NCBI RefSeq assembly: GCF_036711975.1
Contig: NC_091967.1
Location: 5,022,001-5,086,000, forward strand
DNA length: 64,000 nucleotides
Direction of reading: 5' to 3'
Source of the DNA: Onthophagus taurus
Lineage: Eukaryota; Arthropoda; Insecta; Coleoptera; Scarabaeidae
A model generated the notes under the pieces. That model worked only from the letters and a program-made list of their open reading frames with translations. It ran no database searches and was not told the DNA's origin. Below are positions 38,001 through 47,439 of this stretch, piece by piece. Numbering within the stretch: the stretch's first letter is position 1; every line of letters begins with the position of its first letter. Position numbers and translations under genes: made by a program.

Positions 38001-39513
38001 AATGGATAGACTTTCAGTGACTATTGCAGGAGTCAACGTGTTAAGAGATATACCGCTAAACAGAATGGTTCTAGTTCTAGGTCTAGTGTTAGTTCTAGTG
38101 TAAGTCTACTTTTATGTTATTCATCAATTATATATTTTCATATATTGCAACTTAAGTAAAATTCATTGCATATAAAAATTCTTGATATACGAGTTTTAGA
38201 TTTTGCGCAATAAATTTAACGTTAGGCCATCGACTTTAGCGCAGAGTATATGTGTGTGTGTGCTTTGTGGGTTCGTTCGCGTACGTTTCCGTGTGTGTAT
38301 GTCGCGCACGTTCTTGCGACCAGAGAGTCATTGTTTAGTTTGGAAAGCGGGCATTAGTCAACATAATAGATCGATTGGGCAACGCCGCATTCCAAGCCGC
38401 GTTATATCACATTTTCTAGCGCCGGAGCCATCAGTCAATGCGGTTCCGATTGCGTTACGAACGACGGTATTTAAATGCCAACCACGCGGCCCCGCTTGTG
38501 CTCCTTTAAAAAAAAACACCGACAACACACAGCGACCGAGAGAACCCGGAGTCTTTCGCTATAAACGAAATCGTATATGGAAACAGTTCATAAATATTTC
38601 AATATTTCACTTTATAACTTTGCTTATATGATATTCCTGAAGATAAACTCAAATTCGAAATCAGTAAATCTATTTCCAGCAAAAAGTCATTAAATAACGG
38701 GTAATAAAATAAATAGAGATTTGATACAGTGACAATTACAAAGAGAAAATAATAAAGATTTACAGTTTAAAAATAGCGTTTTCACCACATTACAAGATTT
38801 TATTGGTTTAAAGACAAGTTAAATGGTACCTTACTCGATCTAAAGAAAAATAACGCAACAAAACCGCAAAAAACGCGAGAGATATAAGGTAGTAAAAACG
38901 TATAAAGGAAAGAAATGGAAATAAAAAAATGATGTCTTCTCCTAAAAGCGCTACCGAAGAAAATTTTTGTTATTATTGTTCGACGACGACGTGTAGTTAT
39001 TACGTAAAGGGTTAACGCCCGCGTTAAACATAATGGCACGATCATTTCTAATCGAAACGAACGAAACTTCTCCAAGGCGATTTTCCGGAACGCCTTTAAC
39101 GGAATACGAATGGACATTCTCGCGTGTTGAGCGCGATTTATCTGGCTACAGCGATTCGATGTCCCTTTCTAAATTCTTTCGGTAAAGATGGAAACATACA
39201 TTGGAAGGTGTGGTTTTATATTTCAAATCATTAAAAAAAATCAATAACTAACTTGTATTAGGCTATTTAAGATTACTAACTTACCACAGATGAGTGCTAG
39301 ACCAAAGAGGTCGGTATCGAGCATTCCCTGTTGGGCGAAGTGATGACATGTTTGCTGGTAAAGTTCGCGAACCCTGCTCTTAACTTGTACGATAAAGTAG
39401 AGCGTTTGCTGGTGCAGCAGGTGGAGCGCCAAGAAGCGGGCCGCCGGTGGTAGCGTTGCTACGGGGCTGCACGCGGCCAATGGGGCGCTCACCGTACACA
39501 AGCCGGGGCGCAT
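20078..39513 (-). CDS. ex: Expanded, FERM-domain Hippo pathway regulator
   Basis: Coding exons in transcription order are 39513-39285, 23031-22623, 22567-21849 and 21795-20078, closing in frame as 1024 aa. Residues ~1-330 are the FERM domain: TVSAPL at the N-terminus, LYFIVQVKSRVRELYQQTC, HFAQQGMLDTDLFGLALIC joined to DGEYLFAEPDNKLSKYAPKS, then the F3 lobe FEIRTNHEKLTLYTT. A TSGIVS motif at residues 350-355 matches the Slimb/beta-TrCP degron described in fly Expanded. PPPY motifs at about 626-629 and 642-645 are ligands for Yorkie WW domains, and there are several polyproline SH3-type stretches. Expanded works at the apical cortex to activate Hippo/Warts signalling and hold Yorkie out of the nucleus, and its gene is a Yorkie target in flies. 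Intron 1 is 16.25 kb and full of transposons and GC-rich islands. The C-terminal half is low-complexity and shorter than in Drosophila. Confidence 0.95.
23145..23335. repeat. Short tandem repeat, about 28-bp unit, beside expanded exon 2
   Basis: About six diverged units of the type GCAAGTAGTATCTAGTCTTCT run through this part of intron 1, about 110 bp upstream (in the gene's sense) of coding exon 2. No function is inferred. Confidence 0.75.
23480..24020. promoter_or_regulatory. GC-rich island 1 in expanded intron 1
   Basis: This is a sharply GC-richer block in AT-rich surroundings, with several overlapping frames on both strands that look like composition artefacts (Arg/Pro/Phe-rich, no domains). 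It contains CATTCC motifs on either strand near 23694, 23917 and 23936, the core of Scalloped/TEAD sites. It is a candidate intronic enhancer or alternative first exon. The assignment is inference. Confidence 0.35.
24190..24710. promoter_or_regulatory. GC-rich island 2 in expanded intron 1
   Basis: This is a second GC-rich block with CAGCAGGAGCAGCAGC-type triplets near 24270 and a GGAATG (CATTCC reverse) at about 24620. Frames on both strands lack domains. It could be regulatory or a non-coding exon. Nothing is proven. Confidence 0.3.
24711..26109. other. Intron 1 of expanded, no gene recognised
   Basis: This is AT-rich. A 109-codon frame at 25164-25493 (+) has mixed composition (LETKVISTKSIFIDLTNPEL near its end) but no recognised domain, splice context or repeat copy. 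It may be a decayed transposon fragment. A small GC-rich patch at 25555-25610 follows. Confidence 0.4.
26110..27077. mobile_element. Family A element, truncated on the left
   Basis: It begins at AACCACTGATTATTCGC, equivalent to about 17230 in the complete copy, and runs to the intact right end CACCCTG/TA at 27077. It contains the ACAGTTTCCTGTAA block and the TAATACTCCACCTATAATAA block. The outer left arm (about 330 bp) is missing. A 70-codon frame at 26496-26708 lies wholly inside and is not conserved with the full copy. Confidence 0.8.
27078..29930. other. Intron 1 of expanded, AT-rich, no gene recognised
   Basis: No repeat family shared with the rest of the window was found. Short in-frame pieces such as YNRDDDEVILINDDDTDD near 29160-29230 and a piece near 29600-29780 could be decayed transposon coding remnants, but no family is recognisable. 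Confidence 0.4.
29931..31156. mobile_element. TIR element family C, long copy (1.23 kb)
   Basis: It starts TATAGTAGAAACCACGAGAG and ends CTCTCGTGGCGTCTACTATA. Its outer ~260 and ~190 bp are nearly identical to the short copy at 33894-34336. The extra ~770 bp between about 30197 and 30965 either is a later insertion or was lost in the short copy. It contains a large hairpin and a 121-codon frame (30685-31047, +) with no recognised domain, whose end runs into the shared right arm. Confidence 0.75.
30468..30705. repeat. Large hairpin with a third arm copy, nested in family C
   Basis: GAGCGCCAATTTATCTATCG at about 30470 is matched in inverted order by CGATAGATAAATTGGCGCTC at about 30598. The arms are about 55 bp and include the AAGAGGTGGTAAAxGTGGxCC phrase, with a 40-bp loop. 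A third copy of one arm (CTATCGGTTAAATTTATC to AAGTGGGCC) follows at 30661-30703. It resembles a MITE remnant. Confidence 0.7.
31560..33250 (+). pseudogene. 5'-truncated LINE: RT tail plus RNase H
   Basis: The first part (31621-31937, two frames) has thumb-region motifs FLGWKIDPGLSWANHI and LQKRYVRAIFG, typical of the region after a LINE reverse transcriptase. A 300-codon frame at 31993-32895 is an RNase H domain with YTDGS, QAELIAI, YTDSRQA and KHADRLAKR carrying the four acidic residues. It is followed by a CxxC-H-C knuckle (CRLCKESEETVRHILCEC). The 3' end has AATAAAG then a TAT-rich tail near 33240. The polymerase domain and ORF1 are missing and there is a frameshift near 31800, so it is dead. 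It belongs to the RNase H-bearing I/R1-like LINE group. It lies antisense to expanded. Confidence 0.82.
33251..33770. repeat. Family E CTAG-rich palindromic repeat, split by a MITE
   Basis: Phrases such as CTAGTGTTAGTTCTAG, ACTAGAATCATTCGGGTT and TAGCGCTAGTTAGCATAA match the larger copy at 37420-38110. The repeat is interrupted by the family D element at 33405-33677. Confidence 0.7.
33405..33677. mobile_element. MITE family D, 273 bp, TA-flanked
   Basis: It starts TA/CAGGATAATTCAAATTTGA and ends TCGAATTTGAATTATCCTG/TA, with terminal inverted repeats of about 60-70 bp including GACCCCCAC and CTCAGAATCTCAGAAACCA. It has no coding capacity. It sits in a family E repeat, whose sequence resumes on the far side. 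Confidence 0.88.
33894..34336. mobile_element. TIR element family C, short copy (0.44 kb)
   Basis: It starts TATAGTAGAAACCACGAGAG and ends CTCTCGTGGCGTCTACTATA, with terminal inverted repeats of about 30 bp. It is collinear with the two ends of the long copy at 29931-31156 and joined at a TTACATCCCTT motif. There is no coding frame, so it is a deletion derivative or the unexpanded form. Confidence 0.82.
34480..34880. promoter_or_regulatory. GC-rich island 3 (GGC-rich) in expanded intron 1
   Basis: The block has very high GC, with a run of GGC triplets (about 34626-34642) and frames on both strands that are compositional. CATTCC cores lie at 34666-34671 (reverse) and 34688-34693. It is a candidate enhancer, CpG-like promoter or alternative 5' exon. 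No splice evidence was settled. Confidence 0.35.
34881..35999. other. Intron 1 of expanded, no gene recognised
   Basis: This is AT-rich DNA with a CG-dinucleotide-richer patch at about 35440-35720 that contains an ACATTCC at 35690. A hydrophobic 78-codon frame at 34980-35216 is judged to be chance. Nothing else is supported. Confidence 0.4.
36000..36940. repeat. Family G repeat (inverted copy) and an adjacent hairpin
   Basis: 36000-36660 is the reverse complement of the family G block in the BBS8 intron (16060-16810) and ends in GTTAGTTATCATATAAT. Immediately after it, AGTTTCTTAATATTTCTG at about 36776 is matched in inverted order by GAAATATTAAGAAACT near 36925, forming a further ~160-bp hairpin. 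Confidence 0.72.
37420..38110. repeat. Family E CTAG-rich palindromic repeats
   Basis: Several short palindromes are built from GGGTTTAGCCGTCTT, GACGGCTAAACCCGAATG, TCTAGTTTTAGGTCTA and GCTAGTTAGCATAA. The pattern recurs about four times, in both orientations. No frame is coding. A TTAA-flanked MITE interrupts it at 37885-38044. Confidence 0.75.
37885..38044. mobile_element. piggyBac-type MITE, 152 bp between TTAA sites
   Basis: TTAA/CACGTTGACTGCC at the left is matched by GGAGTCAACGTG/TTAA at the right, an inverted repeat of about 10 bp with a perfect TTAA duplication. The flanks CCGTC and GAGA rejoin to the CCGTCTT-GAGA phrase seen in an uninterrupted family E copy near 37500. The first six bases, CACGTT, are shared with the larger TTAA element at 8636-10891. 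Confidence 0.8.
38200..38560. promoter_or_regulatory. GC-rich island 4 near expanded coding exon 1
   Basis: This has a GT-rich start (TGTGTGTGTGTGC) and then a CG-dinucleotide-rich block with GCATTCCA at 38388-38395, a good TEAD/Scalloped core. A 142-codon frame (38203-38631, +) lacks domains. It is a candidate regulatory DNA of expanded by position. Confidence 0.3.
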
Positions 39514-39551
39514 GACCCGCGCATCTCAAATGGGGGGCTCTTCTCGCTCAC
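39285..39551 (-). CDS. ex: First coding exon of expanded with its 5' splice acceptor
   Basis: The ATG at 39513 gives MRPGLCTVSAPLAAC, matching the conserved start of Expanded proteins. The exon ends in TGT-G/GTAAGTT at 39285 and its phase-1 end joins exactly to AT-GGA-GAA-TAT at 23031 to give LICDGEYLF. Upstream of the ATG, TATTTAG/GTGAGCG at about 39551 is a good acceptor, so at least one non-coding first exon must lie at higher coordinates. GC content of the exon is far above its surroundings. Confidence 0.9.
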
Positions 39552-40412
39552 CTAAATACCAAATAAACATAAACATCGTTTTATGATACAATAATTTTAA
39601 TTACTACTATTAATTTTAATATGTCACTTTAAAATTAGTAATAGAAATAAACAGATGGCGCTATCTCACATATAATTTGACAAATACATAAAATACTCTA
39701 TAGACCTAGATTTTAATTGGAAGTCGTATAAAAAATAAATCTCTCCCAGAGATTTTATCAATTAAAAACATCATCATTATAATACCATATAAGAAATGAC
39801 ATATATTTTTAACTACTTAAACTTTCACTAATTGATAAACTAACATTAATTAACTTTGAGGACTTTTAAAGAAAAAATAAATTATAATCAAGAAATGAGA
39901 ATTGAATACGTGCTCAACGACTCAACGTTGTTCGGTAAACCATTAAATAGTATAAAATTAAGTTCGATTCGTTGGCAAGAATAACTTTAAATAAATCAGT
40001 CGTAATACTTGTATCTGTGGATTTTTACTAACAACTTAAACATAACAGTAAACTGTTACAATACTTATGACTCTAAGAGGAACGATAAAGATTGTGGTTA
40101 GGAATGATGTTGAAGATGATGCTAAAGGATGTGAAAAATGTCGAATCAGATACTGCTGGAAATTGAATATTGGAAACTGTTTGGGAGGATGTTGAGAGAT
40201 GTCCCAAAAAAATTTGACTATAATATCTAGAATGGTATAATAAGGGCTCAAATTTGACTGCTGTCTAAGACGAGGTTGAATCCCGTCTACAATGATGTTA
40301 ACTGTTATCAGGGGCAATATTGTATATTATAATGATATTGGGAGATGTCCAGGTTGATATTAAGAGATATCAAAAGCAACAATGATTGTTGCAGAGAACA
40401 ATGTTGAGCGCT
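39552..40412. other. 5' intron or upstream DNA of expanded, no gene
   Basis: This is AT-rich. From about 40080 a loose short repeat with the phrase TTGGGAGATGTC begins and continues to about 41760. No gene is recognised. Confidence 0.4.
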
Positions 40413-41706
40413 ACCAGGGATTATGCCTAGAACGATTTGAACTATTAATATTAAGATATGATTTGGAAGCAACTGGTAGGTTGTTGGGAGATGTCAAAGA
40501 CAACAATGAGTGTTGTTAAAAACAATGTTGGGGGCTACCAAGAATGATATTTTCTTTATATTTACTGTTATCAAATAAACAACATTGGGAGATGTTTAGG
40601 AGAATATTTTTATTAGATTTTGTTTAGATGTAATGATTTTCTAGTGATAAAGAGAAAATCCCCATAATGTTAAAATTGAGTACTTTTGTTATCAAAATCG
40701 ATTATTACTCAAAAATTAATTGTGATGGAGATAAGTTTTTTTGAAATTAATTGTTTATTATGAACTAAAAAGACATCATCCATAAACAGATTTGGTTTAG
40801 TTATAATGATTTTCTAGTGATAAAGAAAAAATCACCAAAATGTCAAAATTGAGTACTTTTGGTATTAAAATAGATCATAACTCAAAAATGAAAGGTGATG
40901 GTGAAAAGTTTATTTGAAATAAATTGTTTATTATGAACTAAAAAACATCATCCATAAACAAATTTAGTTTAGGTATAACGATTTTTTAGTGATAAAGAAA
41001 AAATCACCAAAATGTTAAAATTAAGTACTTTTGGTATTAAAATAGATCATAACTCAAAAATTAAAGGTGATGGAGAAAAGTATACTTCAAATAAATTGTT
41101 TATTATGAACTAAAAGGACATTACTCATAAACAGATTTGGTTTAGTTATAATGATTTTCTAATGATAAAGAGAAAATCACCGAAATATCAAAATTGAGTA
41201 CTTTTGGTATTAAAATTGATCATAACTCAAGGATGAAAGGTGATGGAGAAAAGTTTTTTAGGAATAAGTTGTTTATTGTCAACTAAGAAGACATCATCCA
41301 TAAACAAATTTAGTTTAGATGTAATGATTTTCAAGTGATAAAGAGAAAATCCCCAAAATGTTAAAATTGGGTACTTTTGGTGTTAAAATCGATAATAACT
41401 CAAGAATGAAAGGCGATGGAGAAAAGATGAAGAAAACCTTGTCGTCAAATAACTTTATAACTTTGTCGTCAAGTTTGACGTACAATTTATAGCCAACTAC
41501 TAAATTTTCAGGGATTATGCCTAGAACGATTTGAACTATTAATATTAAGATATGATTGGAAGCAACTGGTAGGTTGTTGGGAGATGTCAAAGACAACAAT
41601 GAGTGTTGTTAAAAACAATGTTGGGGGCTACCAAGAATGATATTTTCTTTATATTTACTGTTATCAAATAAACAACATTGGGAGATGTTTAGGAGAATAT
41701 TACTAG
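40413..41706. mobile_element. Copy of the 173-bp array of element B, flanked by ~195-bp direct repeats
   Basis: 40613-41512 is nearly identical to 43946-44845, the inner array of element B. It has five units with TTTATTATGAACTAAAAAG at a 173-bp period and the closing phrase AGCCAACTACTAAATTTTC. On both sides lies the same local sequence (40417-40612 and about 41513-41706), from GGATTATGCCTAGAACG to GATGTTTAGGAGAATAT. The long flanking duplication is unusual for an ordinary transposition. Element B's own CAGGGTG ends are absent from this copy. Confidence 0.85.
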
Positions 41707-43265
41707 TTGGGTTGGGTTACAAGAGATGATATTGAGTGCCAGCTACATTGAGAGTTGGGTTGGATCTGATTACACACCCAGAAAACTATATTGTTAGTAA
41801 AATTTTTTTATTAATAAATTATTCTTTTAAGAGAACACATCATCAGAAAAAAATTTCACGTGTCTACAACAAATTCTACTAAACTAAAATAAACGTATAG
41901 TGGGCGAATGAATTAACACCATTCAACGTTTTGTTTCCACAAGAACCTACACATTTAAAACCGATCGTACGTATTTCGAATTAATAAAGTCAACATAAAT
42001 CTTCGCCGCTGCGTAGATTTCACTGTTTTTGTAATGTACACATCGTATCTTTTAAAGGTTATTTACGTTTACACATATTTGTCGCCAACGTTTATTTATA
42101 TGCTCATTCCTGTATGTGTTCAAACCAATTATAAATTTTTTATTAACATATTATGGTTAATTGTAGAATCTCTTACTTTTAAAATTGACCATGAATCGTA
42201 TGGTGTTAAAATAAAATGAAACAGGAAGTTATTATCTGTTACTGTGGTGTTTAATTAAAAAGTTTTTACGATCAAATAATAATAGAATTTCTATTTTAAT
42301 TAAAGGTTAATTATTATAATAAATATAGGTATTGAGAAAAAAAAATGATTAACTGGCGACAATAATAATAATAAGTACTTAATTTAACTATCAATCATAA
42401 CGGTCAATAATATGTTTAACGAGCTGTAACAATTTTCTTCTATCAATAAATAATTAGTTTCAGTTATTTATTGTATTTATGTGTTCAATCTGCGACGTCT
42501 CAATGTCGCAAATTTAATAGCTTAACGTTTATACATTTTTTTTTACTTAATTGGAATCAAAACATTTAACCAATTAAAAAAATTGCGGGTTTAATTGTAA
42601 AAACTTATTTCTAAGACAATTGCATCTGAATAAAGCTGTAAATTTGGTCTTTGCTAACAAACTTGGGGATTAATTAAAATTATAGTGACGTAGTCATTTA
42701 AATCAATATGTCATAGGATTCCGTAACGTTACAAAGAAGAGACGGACCACCACCGGTCACTTTTGCTTATTTGCGAATTGAATATTCATGAGATTGTTAC
42801 TTGTTGCTTTAATAGCCTCTCTACAGTTTACACACTCCAAGCGAAGACCACAAAAAAAGATATTTTCTAGATCGCAGCGAATAATTAAAAAAGGAAAGAA
42901 TTTTAAATTATATATTTCTTTAGTTTTAACACATTTGCATACTTGATCACTTAGGTTGTATGCTTTAATAATTACTAAATTAATCACTCAATGTAAAACA
43001 GTTTACAAGTACTAAGGATTAACGTTTCTTTTTGTTCGATTCGTTTACTTCATGAATCAGCAGATTATTAATTTTAATTAAACTCTAAATTAATGAATAC
43101 GAAACTATTCCTTTTATTGATTCTTTTATTTCGAATTTGTTTCATTAATATTTAATAAGGAAAAATAAAATAAAAATTTCATTACAAAATACTACTATGT
43201 ATATAATTATGCGGAGTGATTCCAACGTTTTAAATAACATGTTAAAATATATAAATCAAAATATA
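41707..43265. other. AT-rich DNA upstream of expanded, no gene
   Basis: No coding region, family repeat or RNA gene was recognised. Short frames such as 42034-42219 (+) and 42757-42987 (-) look like chance. Confidence 0.4.
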
Positions 43266-45294
43266 CAGGGTGATTCACATAAGAACCGACACAGAGCAAG
43301 GACATGTAGAGGACAATAAATTAAGATGATTTAACGCAACTTATCTCTATACCAAGTTGGGTCTTAAATTTTTAAAACAATGAATATCTTCGTAATACAT
43401 TAAGCTAGAAAAACCAAATTTGGTATACGTTATGAGTGTACCGAGGGTATTAATTGGTAGCAAGTTGAGACCAATTGAGGCATTTCAAAGGGTTGTTTAA
43501 GGGTTATGATTCCCTAAATTTTGACAGATTTTTTTAACCTTTTTGTGGATTTAATACATTATTACCTCATTTCATGTGGAATTTAATTCTAAAACTTTTT
43601 TTACTCTTACTATTTTTTAAAAAACATTGTCGTTTTCATAAAAAACTCAAAAAACTAAAGACGCGAATCTTGTTAATGCTAATTAAAATCATCGAAAATT
43701 CAGTAGTCGGCTGTGAAATTGTACGTAATTTGAGAAATAAACTGTTTATTATGAGCTAAAAAGACATCATCCATAAACCAATTTAGTTTAGGCATAATAA
43801 TTTTCTAGTGATAAAGAGAAAATCCCCAAAATGTCAAAATTAAGTACTTTTGGTTTTAAAATCGATCATAACTCAAGAATGAAAGGTGATGACGAAAAGT
43901 TTTTTAGGAATAAATTGTTTATTATGAACTAAAAAGATATTATTGATAAACAGATTTTGTTTAGATGTAATGATTTTCTAGTGATAAAGAGAAAATCCCC
44001 ATAATGTTAAAATTGAGTACTTTTGTTATCAAAATCGATCATTACTCAAAAATTAATTGTGAGGGAGATAAGTTTTTTTGAAATTAATTGTTTATTATGA
44101 ACTAAAAAGACATCATCCATAAACAGATTTGGTTTAGTTATAATGATTTTCTAGTGATAAAGAAAAAATCACCAAAATGTCACAATTGAGTACTTTTGGT
44201 ATTAAAATAGATCATAACTCAAAAATGAAAGGTGATGGTGAAAAGTTTATTTGAAATAAATTGTTTATTATGAACTAAAAAACATCATCCATAAACAAAT
44301 TTAGTTTAGGTATAACGATTTTTTAGTGATAAAGAAAAAATCACCAAAATGTTAAAATTAAGTACTTTTGGTATTAAAATAGATCATAACTCAAAAATTA
44401 AAGGTGATGGAGAAAAGTATACTTCAAATAAATTGTTTATTATGAACTAAAAGGACATTACTCATAAACAGATTTGGTTTAGTTATAATGATTTTCTAAT
44501 GACAAAGAGAAAATCACCAAAATATCAAAATTGAGTACTTTTGGTATTAAAATTAATCATAACTCAAGGATGAAAGGTGATGGAGAAAAGTTTTTTAGGA
44601 ATAAGTTGTTTATTGTCAACTAAGAAGACATCATCCATAAACAAATTTAGTTTAGATGTAATGATTTTCAAGTGATAAAGAGAAAATCCCCAAAATGTCA
44701 AAATTGGGTACTTTTGGTGTTGAAATCGATAATAACTCAAGAATGAAAGGCGATGGAGAAAAGATGAAGAAAACCTTGTCGTCAAATAACTTTATAACTT
44801 TGTCGTCAAGTTTGACGTACAATTTCATAGCCAACTACTAAATTTTCTCTTATTTTAAGTAACATTACGAAATACGTGTCTTTAGTTATTTACGTTTTTT
44901 ATGAAAACGACAAAGTTTTTTAAAAAATAATAAGTTTTAGAATTAAATTCCACATGAAATGAAGTAGTAATGTATTAAATCCGCCAAAAGTTTAAAAAAT
45001 TTATCCAAATTTAGGGTACCATCACCCTTAATCAATCCTATGAAATGCCTTAATTGAGTTCAATTTGCTACCAATTAATACCTGTGGTACACTCATAACG
45101 TATACCAAATTTGGTTTTTCTAGCTTAATGTATTACCAAGATATTGAACTTTTTAAAAATTTAAGAGCCAACTCTGAAGGCCTGTAACTCCTGAGGTGTA
45201 CAACTTAGTATAGAGGTAAGTTACGTTAAATCATCTTAATTTATTGTCCTCTACATGTCCCTGCTCTGTGTCGGTTCTTATGTGAATCACCCTG
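43266..45294. mobile_element. Foldback element B, 2029 bp, TA-flanked, carrying a tandem array
   Basis: It starts TA/CAGGGTGATTCACATAAG and ends CTTATGTGAATCACCCTG/TA. The arms are inverted repeats for about 470 bp (43266-43735 versus 44815-45294) and close on GGCTGTGAAATTGTACGT/ACGTACAATTTCATAGCC. The loop is entirely a tandem array. No transposase is present. TA target and CAGGGTG ends are Tc1/mariner-like. Confidence 0.87.
43736..44814. repeat. 173-bp tandem repeat, about six units, inside element B
   Basis: TTTATTATGAACTAAAAAG or a close variant recurs at about 43745, 43918, 44090, 44263, 44436 and 44608. Each unit also has AAGAGAAAATCCCCAAAATG, GAGTACTTTTGGTATTAAA and AAGGTGATGGAGAAAAG. 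The units occupy the whole loop between the two inverted arms. Confidence 0.9.
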
Positions 45295-47430
45295 TATATC
45301 ATTTCCTCTAATTAATGGTGTTACAAAATAATTACACTTTAAATTGACTTTAAATTGATTGAAAAGATTTCCTTGAAATAAATTTTATGGGAATCATTTG
45401 AAAGTTTCTGGAAACACAAAAAAAATCCATGGAGATGCATAACATCAAGAAATTTTTGTTAATCTTTAGTAATACTTGAAAATCTCCATAAATATCTTTG
45501 TGTCCTAATATATTTTTCAGAAACACCTTGATATTTGAAATAGTAATCTTGAAATCCTTTGGAAACAATTAGAAACTTTTGAGAATCGTTAAGAATCCCT
45601 CAATATCTTTGCTAAATCGGATACAATCCCTAAAAATCCTTTGAAATTCCTCCATTCCCCTAGATGCCCTTGAAAACACTAAGAAACTGTTTTGAAACCC
45701 TTGAAAATGTTTTGTTAATTTCCAGCAATTCCCAGAACTCCCTGATATGTTTTAATATCCTGAATATTATTATAGTAACCATTATATCGATTTTGGTGGA
45801 ACTGGCTTTTACCTAGAAAACCCTCCACATCTCATAAGAATAAAGCAGAACATCCAAGAACAAGTCAAAACAAAATACATCAAATGCACGCAACCTAATC
45901 TTTATTAGCTAGCAAATGAATCACCTCAAAACTCTCCTTAACATTCCCAACACTCTTATTAATCTCCCTCCTATATATTTCACATATTGCATCTGGGTTA
46001 GAGTTGCTAATGTGGACCAAATGGGAGAAGTTCTATATACATGGGTGTAATTTGCTTTGGATTCAAAGCTGGTAGGAGTGCGAAGAACGTGATAATTAAG
46101 GTAATGGATATTGTTGCTGGATCGTTTTTCTGATTGATTTGATATTAGCGTATGCAAGATTATTTTAGAGATAATAAAGTAGTAATTCAATTGGAGCAAC
46201 GGTGGTTATCTTGGATGATAGGTTGGCAATCGCGGAGATTACCACTTACTCTAATAGATGTAGTCATTTAATGATATGCTTAATGGTAGAACAGGTTTTT
46301 GAAGACTTTTGTCTTAATATTTTCGCAATTCTCGGTATTGTTAGACCCCAGCGAATGATATGCTGATTACCCAAGCAGTTGGGGTTGTGTGTTCCAATAA
46401 ACAAGAAAACAAAGGAATTCAGGGCATCATATGAAACAACACATAATCAGAGAAACGACTTCTAGAAAGACCTCTAAAGAGATGACATCAATACCTCAAA
46501 AGAATTGATAATTAGGAAATTACAGGCCTAAGGTCTACAAAATGTGGAATAAGAAGTCCTAGAAGGGAGTTGAACAGATAGAAAAGGTGTACTTTTGTTA
46601 TTCAACGTTGAATAATATCGTTACTGAGTGGTAGATTTTGCTAAATTGGTTTTAGATTTCTTTTTCAGTAAGTGAGTTCAAATAATTTATACCTTATTAA
46701 GTACTAGATATAAATCAGCTTCAAAACCGGTTACTCAAATTATTTGATTTGCAAATTAACCGCATTTTATGTTTGACGGTCTCGATTGTAGCGCCTCGGC
46801 CTCAAGAAACCTCGACAACTAGATAATTACGTCATTAAAACACATCTTCATGGTTTGTACATACAATAACCGATGTTTTCCATTAAAGACATATTAATTA
46901 ATTGAACTATAAATAATAATAGAGTTTATTTAGTTTAGTATAAAAAACCCAAAAGAAAATAAACTATAGTTTTAATTATATAAATTTTTTAACGTAAGTC
47001 TTTACAATACCGTTTTTATAGCGCTTGTTGTTGAATGAAAGTTGTAATAACTCATATTATAATCCATGAAACAACTAAGTAATTGCATAGATTATAGATA
47101 TTATTTACAAAGTACATTAAAATTGTATTCATGACGTATATACGCACGTGTTAGTCGTTAACGGCGATTTAAATGTATTTTACTGATAACGTATTCTCAA
47201 ATAAAAACAAATTTTTATTTTTGATTTATTTAGAATTTTATGTTATATGATTGAATTTGTTGGGATAAAGGCGAAAATTGTAAAAGAATAGAAAAAAAAG
47301 TGGGTGATTACGGTTTTAGTAACAGGACTGGATGTGTGTTCTCGTTTTCACGAGAAGCCAATTTAAAACGAAGCACACGTTTAAATTTTTTTTAAACTAA
47401 AAGAAATAAAAATACAAGAACCGTACCATG
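45295..47430. other. AT-rich DNA upstream of expanded, no gene
   Basis: 45340-45780 has loosely repeated phrases of the type CCTTGAAAATxxTTTGxAAATC, an old short repeat. The rest shows nothing recognisable; frames such as 45921-46199 (-) lack domains. Confidence 0.4.
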
Positions 47431-47439
47431 TGTTTTGAT

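Noticed and set aside
41315..41599. 94-codon frame (and its near copy at 44564-44834)
   Set aside because: Both are read through the 173-bp array and its flank; they look conserved only because the DNA is duplicated.
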